Origin: Muribaculaceae bacterium
GTDB lineage: Bacteria > Bacteroidota > Bacteroidia > Bacteroidales > Muribaculaceae
Length of the DNA stretch: 8,781 nucleotides
Direction: 5' to 3'
Assembly: GCA_009775375.1 (NCBI GenBank)
Contig: VSPO01000128.1
Coordinates: forward strand, 1-8,781
In this document: one piece after another, positions 1 through 7,733 of the stretch
Layout: every line of letters begins with the position of its first letter
Numbering within the stretch: the first letter of the stretch is position 1
Notes under the pieces: model-generated
The model's database searches: none
Seen by the model: the letters and a program-made list of their open reading frames with translations, nothing else
What the model was told of the DNA's origin: nothing
Program-made: the position numbers and the translations under genes

Positions 1-1127
1 TGCATCTGCGGTTTTCATGCCACAAATTTAACACTTTTCTCAAAATTCATGCACCGGGTTTTCGGCTTGAGCCGAAAGTCGGATACTTTGCGAATATCCC
101 TTGCAAGTATCCTTCGGATGGGTCTTGAAATTGATGACGACAATTCACATCCCGCCCAACAAAAACTTGACAGTATATTTTTGGCGGAGATTCGTAGAAA
201 CGGACTTAATGCAAATGTTGCATTTATAATAGACGGCGATAATAAACCTTCGGCAAGCGATGGTTTATGGAAAACGGATTACCGTATTAGTCCCGACTCG
301 CAATCGAAATTTGATGTGTATGTTTCCCCTATGTATAAGGATGTTCTCTCCCATATGTGGGGAATAGTTCTGCCTTTCCTAATATTGACAGTGGCGTTTA
401 TTTTTTTATCGGTCTATCTGACCGGAATAATCAAAAATTTAAGAACGTTGGAGCAGATGAAGGATGACTTCACCCACAATATGACTCATGAGCTTAAGAC
501 TCCCGTGGCAGTGGCTTACTCTGCGGCAGACTCAATGCTGCGCTATTATGACCAAAGCGATGAGACAAGAAACAAGCAATTCCTTAAAATTATATTGCAG
601 CGACTTGGTTTTCTGTCGGGGATGATTGAGAATATTCTGTCAATGAGTATGGAGAGATTCAAAACAATGAAACTCAACATTGAGAATGTAGCGTTGAAAC
701 CTATTGTTGAGGAAATGGCAGAAATGATAGGATTAAAAGCCGGCAAACCTGTAAAAATTTATGTCGACATTCCAGACGAACTATCAGTAATGGCTGATCC
801 GTTGCATCTTGGGAATGTCTTGTCAAATCTGATGGACAATGCTGTCAAATATTCCGGAGATTCTGTTGATATAAATATTAAGGCAGACGGCGATTCAATC
901 GTGGTTGCAGACAATGGCATCGGAATAGACAGTGCCAACCTTCCATTTATTTTCGATAAGTTCTATCGAGTTCACTCGGGCGGCATATATGAGGTGGGAG
1001 GCTACGGACTTGGGCTTTTCTATGTCAGACAGATCGTCGAATGCTTGGCTGGAGCATAAACGTGACAAGTAATCTGGGACATGGTACAAAATTCATCATC
1101 AGATTCAAGGGCAATGAAGAAGGATAA
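1..1127 (+). CDS. Sensor histidine kinase, 5'-partial, frameshifted near its C-terminus
   Basis: This is the membrane sensor kinase of a two-component system. The reading frame is open from the left edge, so the true start (and a first membrane segment) probably lies outside the window; an ATG at 49 is the first internal one. Visible in order: an extracytoplasmic stretch, one hydrophobic segment (WGIVLPFLILTVAFIFL, about 358-408), a short linker without a clear HAMP domain, a HisKA phospho-acceptor motif HELKTP (His codon 487-489), N box NLMDNAVKYS, G1 box ADNGIGID, F box FIFDKFYRV and G2 box GYGLGLFYV. The frame then ends at a TAA at 1057-1059. In the frame one base back, the usual kinase ending follows (LGWSINVTSNLGHGTKFIIR), reaching TAA at 1125-1127. 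Adding one A at about 1039-1041 restores IVEMLGWSINV. The restored end overlaps the response regulator start by 14 bp, typical of a co-translated pair. The family call is firm; the stimulus is unknown. Confidence 0.9.
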
Positions 1128-1814
1128 GGTATTGCTTGTAGAAGACGACTCTACACTTTCATTTATCGTGGAAGATGCGCTGAGACGCGAAGGTTTTGAT
1201 GTCGTTTGCGCTTCAAATGGGGAGACAGGGCTTAGGATGTTTAAGGAGGCGGCCCCTGATATTATCGTATCCGATGTAATGATGCCTATAAAATGGATGG
1301 TTTTGAAATGGTCAGACTCATACGCCTTACGGCGCCTACAGAGCCGGTTTTATTCCTTACGGCCAGGACTGCTTTTGATGATGTGGTGAGAGGTTTTGTG
1401 CTTGGAGCCAACGACTATATCCGAAAACCATTTCAGATACTCGAACTGGTCGTGAGAATCAAGGCTTTATTGAAACGCAATCAAAAGGGATTGGCTGAAG
1501 ACTCCAATATCGCTATCTGTGATTTCACTCTTGATTTTGCTTACCAGCGACTTGTAATCGGGGAAGAGGTTATCGACCTGACTCATATCGAGGCCATAAT
1601 CATCGACGAACTGTTTCGTCATCCAAATGAGGTAGTGGAGGCTAAAACTCTCATGTATCGGATTTGGCAGAACGATGACTACGGCAATCTAAACCGCCTC
1701 CATGGGTTTATCTATAAGCTCCGTAAATACCTATCGAAGTCAATCGCCATGGAGCTTCTCAATATCAGAGGCATCGGATATAAGTTGGCAATCAATCATG
1801 CGGATCGACAGTAG
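1114..1814 (+). CDS. OmpR/PhoB-type response regulator, frameshifted in the receiver domain
   Basis: This is the DNA-binding partner of the preceding kinase. I chose ATG 1114 because MKKDKVLLVEDD is the normal receiver start and it overlaps the repaired kinase end; an in-frame ATG at 1081 lies inside the kinase. The receiver shows the acidic pair (VEDD), the phospho-acceptor Asp in IVSDVMMP (codon 1273-1275), the LTAR threonine and the conserved lysine in YIRKPF. The C-terminal part is a winged-helix domain (about 1520-1800) ending NIRGIGYKLAI. The frame breaks between 1285 and 1295. The upstream frame leaves the family after MMPIK and stops at 1387-1389; the downstream frame resumes at MDGFEMVRLIR (1293) and stops at TAG 1812-1814. 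Repaired length is about 233 residues, normal for the family. The repair is either one added A (MMPIKMDGF) or removal of a duplicated TA (MMPKMDGF, the canonical spacing). Targets are unknown. Confidence 0.9.
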
Positions 1815-1908
1815 CCGTCATAACCTTCAGCTATATTGTCCTTGATAGCTCTAAGCTTTGGTTAGCAGTCGGGAAAATTTTTTAGATTAGAAATCTTCAC
1901 TCCCGATA

Positions 1909-1928
1909 TTTTGGATATGAATCCAAAA
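1909..1928. repeat. Perfect 8-bp inverted repeat at the tdk promoter
   Basis: The arms TTTTGGAT (1909-1916) and ATCCAAAA (1921-1928) are perfect reverse complements separated by ATGA. The left arm contains the candidate -33 element of the tdk promoter, so the dyad is placed where a repressor or activator could bind. Its function is inference. Confidence 0.4.
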
Positions 1929-1941
1929 GGTGTTACCTTTA
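1910..1941 (+). promoter_or_regulatory. Candidate Bacteroidota promoter for tdk
   Basis: TTTG (1910-1913), then 20 bases, then TACCTTTA (1934-1941). This matches the Bacteroidota consensus TTTG / TAnnTTTG except for the last base. It predicts a transcript start near 1948, just upstream of ATG 1969, and therefore argues against the earlier in-frame ATG at 1930, which would lie upstream of the predicted transcript start. Confidence 0.5.
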
Positions 1942-1968
1942 CGTCAAATTTCAAACACACTCTTAGAA

Positions 1969-2598
1969 ATGAGACGAATTGGAAAACTCTACTTTCGATA
2001 TGGCACAATGGGCTCCGCAAAGACTGCTTTGCTGCTGACGATGGCATATAATTTTGAGGAGCGCGGCATGGCATATATATGCCTGAAACCCGTGACCGAT
2101 ACACGGGAATCGAAAAACGTCATTAGAAGTAGGATTGGCATAGAGAGGGAGTGCAAATGGATTTATCAGGACACGAATCTCTATGAGCTATTCAGCCATA
2201 TGCACCGGGAGGGAGGAATGCTTCCCGAGTGGCTGCTTGTAGACGAAGCTCAGTTTCTTTCCTCCTCTCAGGTAGACCAGCTTGCGTCAATCGTTGATGA
2301 ATATGGATGCAACGTAGTCTGTTACGGACTGCGCACGGATTTCAAGACCCATCTTTTTGAGGGTTCGCGTCGCCTTTTTGAGATTGCGGATTCAATCGAG
2401 GAGGTGAAGTCAACGTGTACTTGTGGGAGGAAAACCACTGTCAACGCAAGGATCGACAGCAAAGGAAGAATCGTCACGGAAGGGAAACAAGTGGAAATCG
2501 GAGGCAACGACAAGTACGTGGCCGTTTGCCGGAGATGCTGGTCCAACAGGCGGATTGAAAGCCTTAGCAAAGGAAGTCTTCCTTTCGAGTCTGAATGA
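1969..2598 (+). CDS. tdk: Thymidine kinase (type II, Zn-binding)
   Basis: Phosphorylates thymidine to dTMP with ATP in the cytoplasmic pyrimidine salvage pathway. With ATG 1969 as start the protein has 209 residues, normal for type II thymidine kinases. Visible: LYFRYG followed by P-loop GTMGSAKT (residues 12-19), the VDEAQFL motif with the catalytic Glu (residue 93), zinc-site cysteines in CTCGRKTT (150 and 152) and CRRC (187 and 190), and the substrate-binding lasso GGNDKYVAVCRRC. The start is chosen because family homology begins at about GKLYFRYG and the candidate promoter lies just upstream; an in-frame ATG at 1930 would add 13 residues unlike the family. The P-loop has Ala where many members have Gly (SAKT rather than SGKT), a variant that keeps the Lys and Thr. 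The gene is intact, unlike the two before it. A 77-bp gap separates it from the next gene, so co-transcription is possible. Confidence 0.94.
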   Translation: MRRIGKLYFRYGTMGSAKTALLLTMAYNFEERGMAYICLKPVTDTRESKNVIRSRIGIERECKWIYQDTNLYELFSHMHREGGMLPEWLLVDEAQFLSSSQVDQLASIVDEYGCNVVCYGLRTDFKTHLFEGSRRLFEIADSIEEVKSTCTCGRKTTVNARIDSKGRIVTEGKQVEIGGNDKYVAVCRRCWSNRRIESLSKGSLPFESE

Positions 2599-2675
2599 AA
2601 GTATAGGAAATAATTATCTCGATAATCAAGTCGTAGCGCATGATTGTGGGCTTCGGCAGAATAAAAATTTGGATT

Positions 2676-3965
2676 ATGCTTGAGAATAAGGTAAGAGAAG
2701 AGATTATCTCGCTTATAAAAAGGGAAGTGGTGCCGGCAATAGGTTGCACGGAACCTGCGGCCGTCTCCTTATGTGTAGCCAGGGCTACGGAAATACTTGG
2801 CAGCTTGCCGAGCCATATTTCAGTGAGGTTGAGTGCAAACGTCCTGAAAAATGCAATGGGTGTCGGAATCCCCGGCACGGGCATGATTGGGTTGCCGATT
2901 GCCATAGCATTGGGTGCTATTGTAGGTAAGTCGGAATATGGGCTTGAGGTGTTGCGCGACGTGACTCCCGAATCCGTGGAAGAGGGGAGAAATTATATTG
3001 CAGAGGATAGGATTTCCATCGGTCTGTGTGATTCAGCTCCGTCGAATCTTCACATAGAGGTGGAAGTTGACGATGATAATGGGGCTACTGCCTTCGCAGT
3101 CATTTCCCGCTCTCACACCAATTTCATCCTTCTTAAAAACGGGGATGAAATCATCTTCAGTGATGGTGGGGCTGTCTCTTCAGGTTCTTCGTGCGATAAT
3201 GGGGATATTGAGCTCAATCTCGCCATGGTCTATGAATTTGCCATTGAAACGCCAATTGAAGACATTCGTTTTATTCTTGAATCGCGTCGTCTGAACAAGG
3301 CGGCTGCAATGCTTGCATTATCCGGCGACTTCGGACATTCTCTTGGAAGCACCATCAAATCCAAGGGTGCGGTCTTATTCGGGGATTCCCCATTGGAACA
3401 TATGATAAGCAACACTTCCGCTGCTTGCGACGCAAGAATGGGAGGTGCCCAGATTGCGGTGATGTCTAATTCCGGAAGCGGAAATCAGGGTATATGCGCT
3501 ACGATGCCGGTGGTGAGCTATGCGGAAGATGTCAATGCCGACGAGGAGCATACGATTCGTGCTCTCGTTTTGAGCCATCTGACGAGCATATATATCAAGC
3601 AGAGCCTTGGCAGGTTGTCTGCCCTCTGTGGTTGTGTCGTAGCTTCCACGGGAGCTTCAAGCGGAATCACATATCTGATGGGTGGCGGATATGAGGAAAT
3701 TTGCGCGGCTATAAAAAACATGGTTGCCAATCTGACGGGCATGATATGCGACGGAGCAAAACCCTCTTGTTCTTTAAAAATATCGTCAGGGGTTTCCACC
3801 GCTCTTATGTCGGCTATGCTTGCGATGAATGGAAGATGTGTGACGGAAGTCGAGGGAATAATCAGCGACGATGTCGACAAGACAATCCATAACCTGACCT
3901 CTATTGGTCGCGAAGCTATGGCAGAGACCGACAAGCTTGTGCTCTCGATCATGACCAATAAATAA
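2676..3965 (+). CDS. cyuA: L-cysteine desulfidase family protein (UPF0597, CyuA/YhaM-like; serine dehydratase alpha-like)
   Basis: By family, a cytoplasmic Fe-S enzyme that breaks L-cysteine down to pyruvate, ammonia and sulfide; relatives act on L-serine. The protein has 429 residues, close to the E. coli homologue. The N-terminal signature PAIGCTEPAAVSLC (residues 20-33) holds a predicted cluster cysteine; the C-terminal MICDGAKPSCSLKIS supplies further conserved cysteines. In between are the glycine-rich stretches GVGIPGTGMIGLP and MSNSGSGNQGI typical of the family. I chose ATG 2676 (MLENKVREEI) because family similarity starts there; an in-frame ATG at 2640 would add 12 unlikely residues. 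No clear Bacteroidota promoter is visible in the 77 bases before it, so it may be read from the tdk promoter. The gene is uninterrupted. Cysteine versus serine as real substrate cannot be settled from sequence alone. Confidence 0.9.
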   Translation: MLENKVREEIISLIKREVVPAIGCTEPAAVSLCVARATEILGSLPSHISVRLSANVLKNAMGVGIPGTGMIGLPIAIALGAIVGKSEYGLEVLRDVTPESVEEGRNYIAEDRISIGLCDSAPSNLHIEVEVDDDNGATAFAVISRSHTNFILLKNGDEIIFSDGGAVSSGSSCDNGDIELNLAMVYEFAIETPIEDIRFILESRRLNKAAAMLALSGDFGHSLGSTIKSKGAVLFGDSPLEHMISNTSAACDARMGGAQIAVMSNSGSGNQGICATMPVVSYAEDVNADEEHTIRALVLSHLTSIYIKQSLGRLSALCGCVVASTGASSGITYLMGGGYEEICAAIKNMVANLTGMICDGAKPSCSLKISSGVSTALMSAMLAMNGRCVTEVEGIISDDVDKTIHNLTSIGREAMAETDKLVLSIMTNK

Positions 3966-4051
3966 CGACCCCTTTCCCAATCCGACATAAGAGCCCTTTC
4001 CATATTCTCGTGGGGTATTTTGACAATAACATGAAAAGATAGTAGAACTGA

Positions 4052-4306
4052 AAAATTTCTAAGTCTGTATCATGTTTTGATACACCTTCATTCTACCTTT
4101 GCATCGGGCGCCTGCTCGAAAAGTTCGCCGACAAGGTAAACTGGGGCGAAGTAATCACCAACTGGAATATTGAGAAGCCGCTTGAGTTCTTCTCACGTTT
4201 CCAGCAGTACATCCCCATGTCCAAACTTCAGGATTCCCATCTGTGGAATGCAATGGTCGAAGCCCGCGCCAAGCATCTGATCCAAGAAGCCATCGGCATC
4301 GAATAA
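4052..4306 (+). pseudogene. 3' remnant of an unidentified gene, without a start
   Basis: This frame is open from 4052 to TAA 4304-4306. From about 4103 it has clearly coding-like composition, richer in G and C than its surroundings, encoding a helical, charged C-terminus (for example LLEKFADKVNWGEV, then NIEKPLEFFSRFQQYIPM, ending LIQEAIGIE). No plausible start with upstream coding sequence exists: the first ATG in frame is at 4217, deep inside. The A/T-rich part before 4103 does not look coding, so the break lies near 4100. The best reading is the tail of a gene whose 5' part was lost in a deletion, insertion or recombination. I do not recognise the family. A 22-bp hairpin follows the stop immediately, as if the gene's own terminator had been kept. 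Confidence 0.55.
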
Positions 4307-4356
4307 AAATTAGGGTGCAATAGGCTGCCGCACAGCAGCCTATTGCACCCTAATTT
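4307..4356. terminator. Perfect 22-bp inverted repeat, probable transcription terminator
   Basis: Arms 4307-4328 and 4335-4356 are perfect reverse complements around a 6-base loop (CGCACA). The left arm begins with AAATTAGGGTGC and the right arm ends with GCACCCTAATTT. It starts one base after the stop codon of the gene remnant, which is where a terminator would sit. The right arm ends in only a short T run, so it is not a textbook rho-independent terminator, but the A/T ends on both arms could make it act in either direction. It also insulates the DUF262 promoter from upstream transcription. An alternative is a small mobile-element end or a protein-binding palindrome. Confidence 0.6.
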
Positions 4357-4366
4357 CAGAAACCAT

Positions 4367-4397
4367 TTTGCTATGTCCTGAAAAGCAAGTAACTTTG
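4367..4397 (+). promoter_or_regulatory. Bacteroidota-type promoter for the DUF262 gene
   Basis: TTTG (4367-4370), 19 bases, then TAACTTTG (4390-4397): a full match to the Bacteroidota -33/-7 consensus. The predicted transcript start is near 4404, leaving a leader of about 75 bases before ATG 4478. No Shine-Dalgarno is visible before that ATG, usual for this phylum. The leader contains a five-codon open frame (ATG 4445 to TAA 4462), which may be chance. Confidence 0.75.
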
Positions 4398-4477
4398 TGG
4401 GGGACAATTCCCTTCGGCATCGCGCACTGGTCTTCACCTAACGCATGAACGAAATCATGTAATTATTTCTCACACCT

Positions 4478-7400
4478 ATGGCAGACATTAATACAAATAC
4501 TATTGCGGTTTCTAAGCAAAAATTGCGCGGCAAGATTGTAGGTAGCATAGATGGCCGCTTCTATGTTCCCTCCTATCAAAGAGGGTACAGATGGGAGCGT
4601 AAGCAGGTGCGTCAGCTGCTCGATGACATCAGCAGAAGCGGAGACGGCGTATATTATCTGCAGCCCGTAGTCGTCGCGCCGAATGATCGCGACGGTTTTG
4701 ACTTGATTGACGGTCAGCAACGCCTTACCACCATTAGTATGATTTATCGGCTGCTCTCATACAGAAAACGCTCGTTTGACCAAGCCCTTTCCTTAGGAAT
4801 TAACATTGCCAATCCGCTTGACGGACGCAATGTAGAAGTGCCTTACTCAATAGAGTATGAAACCCGAGATGCCTATACTTCAGAGTTTGTCTCCAGGATT
4901 GGAGATACAAAACTTGAGGATCTCTTTGAGGAATCGCGTGCAACGCCCGACACGTTGTATATGTGGCATGTGTGCGATGAAATCAACAAATGGTTTGGGA
5001 ATGATACACGCCGTCTTCAGGACATCGCAGATGCACTGAACGGGCGCGTCAAGATAATATGGTACGAATTGGAAGAAAGCGTTGATTGCTGGGAAAAATT
5101 CGCTGATTTGAATGTAGGCAAAATTCCGTTGACTAATTCCGAACTTATCAAAGCTCTGTTTATGCGTGAAGATAACAAAAACAATATCTCGGAGCACGAC
5201 AAGGCCGTGATAGTAGATCAATGGGATAGTATAGAGCGTGAGCTGAATAATAAGCAGTTCTGGAATTTCCTTACCAAACGTGAGATGAGCGACTATGATA
5301 CCAAAATTGACCTCCTCTTTGATATTGTAACCGGGAAATCGAGAGATGAACGAGATGACTTCTTCACATTCCTTCACTTTGAGCGTCAATATGAGCAGGC
5401 TCCGAATGAGTTCGGCAAGAAGGCTTGGAACGAAATATATCTCCAGTATCTAAGGCTGCGCGATTGGTATGAGGATCCTACCAACGAATTGTATCACAAG
5501 ATTGGCTATCTGGTCAATGTAGATGACAAGGAGGAGGTGCTTGCCGATCTTTTTGAGTATTCCAAGCATAAGACTCACGCGGAATTGAGAGCAGAAATCA
5601 ACCGCCGTATCCAGCAGACAATAACTTTGCCTACACCCGATGAAGGCAGGATCGGCATCAAACATCTTACCTATGGAAAGCATAATGCTCTAATTACAAA
5701 TATATTGATGTTGTTCAATGTGCTTACGGTGCAGAACATGGCAGACAAGACCCAACGCTATTCGTTTTATCACCACAATAATACGATACACGCGACAGCA
5801 GCAGAGAATTCTGCAAGATGCTTATAGACATAGCCTCTGCAGAATACGCAGGTATAAAGAATTATGTGGAGAACCAATGGTGGTTCACAAGCCGCTGGAG
5901 TACAGACCCCACTATCTCGTCAATGATGGTGATGCTCGATGATATCGACCGCCATTACAGAGATTGGAGCCAAGAGCAAATGCTGGAGGTGTGGGATAAA
6001 CTCACTAATAAGAACCAGATCCAATTCTGGAATCTACGTCTCGAAGATCTGGAAACGAGTGATGACCTATATATCAAGATGAACTCACGAGGGAAACCCC
6101 TCACCAATTTTGAGCACTTCAAGGCAGAGATGGAGGGTTATCTCTATGACAAAGAAGTGAGACGCAAAAAAAGGAGGCTTCAGAGTTCTCTCTTAAGATA
6201 GACACCGTGTGGACTAATACTCTGTGGAAATACCGTGATACCTCTGCCGACTTCGATTCGGATCATTACACGGATAATGGGCTCGACTCGATGTTTATCA
6301 ATATCTTCAAGCACGTTATGGTGATTGAGGGTACTAAATTATTAGGATTCTATAAGGACCTGGAGGAAACCCATATACTTACTCTCTCGGAGAAGATTCT
6401 GAAAGGTCATGCCGAGTTGCTGATTGACCGTTTTGCCAAAATTATGGACTTCTTTTCACAGCTTGAAAATGTGGGCGCATTCTTTACGAATGTGCACACC
6501 AATGACTGTGATGAGTATCGCATCAAACAGGGGATAGCTACTGAACAGCAAAACTATCGCGTGTATCTGCAACAACGTCTTGATGGCACTACCGTCTTTT
6601 TTTATCGGGCTGCAAATCAGAGCAAGCTAAATATTGCAGAAATGCTGATGCTGGAGGCGTTCTTCCAGTATGCGTTCCACAACTCCGCACAAAAGATAGG
6701 AGATAAAGATATATTCTATCTCAGGGAAAAGATTCGTATAGTACGCAATCTCATTGTGAATTCCCGCGATGAATTGCGTAATGAGCGCATGAAAACTCTT
6801 CTCTTGAGAATCGACAATATAATGAATGGTGAGCCACTCGACGATAAAGCCTCGGGCGAGTTTCGACAAGCTCAGGTATCGCAGGAAATAGCCAAGGAAG
6901 CGTTCATCGCGACTCACCCAAAAAAAGAGTGGATGGTGAAGTTTGCTGAGAACCATTCGTTGTTGTGTGGCAATTTGGCTTGCTACATGGCAGAGAACGA
7001 TGAAATTCTCACCGATTTGCTACAAATACATGAAGAGCTTTTGCATGCTGATGCCGACTATGACCGTGTTGAAAGATACCTGCTCACCTTTGGCGACTAT
7101 GGTACTACAATTAATGGTCGTAAACTTTATGGAGGCAGATTTTGGGATAATTGGCGTGATGACATCTTCACCAACCGCAATAGGATTTCCACTTCCATCT
7201 TGCATCAGGCTTTGAGTGCTGACCATCCGCTCGATGATGCTACTGTGGATTCTTCCATTGCTGAATGGCTGGACTGCCGTGAGCAAGCCAAAGAATATAC
7301 CATGGCTTTCTATATTGCAAAGCACAAAGGGATGCGTCATGGCGAATGGGCTCGGTATGCAATGGCCAATGATTTTGTATCTTACGACATTATAATGATG

Positions 7401-7733
7401 AATAAGAACAATTTCAATGGCAAGCATTGGAATCCGTATCTCTTTTGTATCTTTAAGCAAATGGAAGGAGGAGGAGTCTCGATGGGTGACTATAACTCCC
7501 CTCTAATTTTTGAAAAAGAGGAACTGGAGGTTCGGGGCAATGAGACCGGCTTCGAAATTAAATTGAAAGATGGAACGATTCTTACCTTGAGGGTGCCTCA
7601 AAGAGAACGCAATGGTAAGATGATAGATGAGGAGGATCGTATTGTTTGGGGTATTTCCCGTATACAAGAAGTGTTAGATCAAATCGCCCAAGAGAATGAG
7701 ACCATGTCACTCTTGCCACAACCTTTATCTTAA
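4478..7733 (+). CDS. Large DUF262 (GmrSD/ParB-like) protein, split by two frameshifts
   Basis: Repaired, this is one protein of about 1085 residues. Segment one (4478 to about 5781) carries the DUF262 hallmarks: VPSYQRGYRW (residues 30-39), IDGQQRLTT (77-85, the nucleotide-hydrolysis signature of the family) and LNVGKIPLTNSELIKALFM (211-229). Segment two (about 5782-6170) contains a second related motif, IKMNSRGKPLTNFEHFKA, near 6073. Segment three (about 6171-7733) has the conserved block FRQAQVSQEIAKEAF followed by FAENHSLLCG and a C-terminal region I do not recognise. I see no HNH (DUF1524) nuclease motif. The frame steps back one base at about 5779-5805 and again at an A7 run (6166-6172); an eighth A gives RKKKEASEFSLKIDTVW. 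Known DUF262 relatives act in modified-DNA restriction (GmrSD) and other anti-phage systems, so defence is a reasonable but unproven role. The 3' end overlaps the minus-strand FtsZ-like gene by 9 bp. Confidence 0.82.
6166..6172 (+). other. A7 homopolymer at the second DUF262 frameshift
   Basis: Seven consecutive A residues sit exactly where the reading frame changes. Eight would keep the frame open from segment two into segment three. Such a run is a common place for sequencing undercalls, polymerase slippage, or phase variation. Confidence 0.85.

Noticed and set aside
1829..1850. Small hairpin (AGCTAT/ATAGCT, 10-base loop) after the response regulator
   Set aside because: Only six pairs, A/T-rich and without a following T run; too weak to call a terminator.
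2613..2626. 14-base palindromic ATTATC-TC-GATAAT between tdk and the desulfidase gene
   Set aside because: Short, A/T-rich and without a nearby promoter element; could easily occur by chance.
3518..4003. 161-codon minus-strand open frame opposite the cysteine desulfidase gene
   Set aside because: It lies antisense to a strongly conserved gene, its product is low-complexity Ser/Arg-rich with no recognisable motif, and no promoter element precedes it.
4075..4101. Second promoter-like sequence, TTTTG then TACCTTTG, before the gene remnant
   Set aside because: The -7 element is good, but the spacing to TTTG is only 14 bases and the gene it would serve has no start; possibly a relic, not supported as active.
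4880..5389. 169-codon minus-strand open frame inside the DUF262 gene
   Set aside because: Antisense shadow of a frame with clear DUF262 motifs; no family features of its own.
7020..7460. 146-codon minus-strand open frame inside the DUF262 gene
   Set aside because: Antisense shadow; the plus frame here continues the conserved DUF262 C-terminal region.
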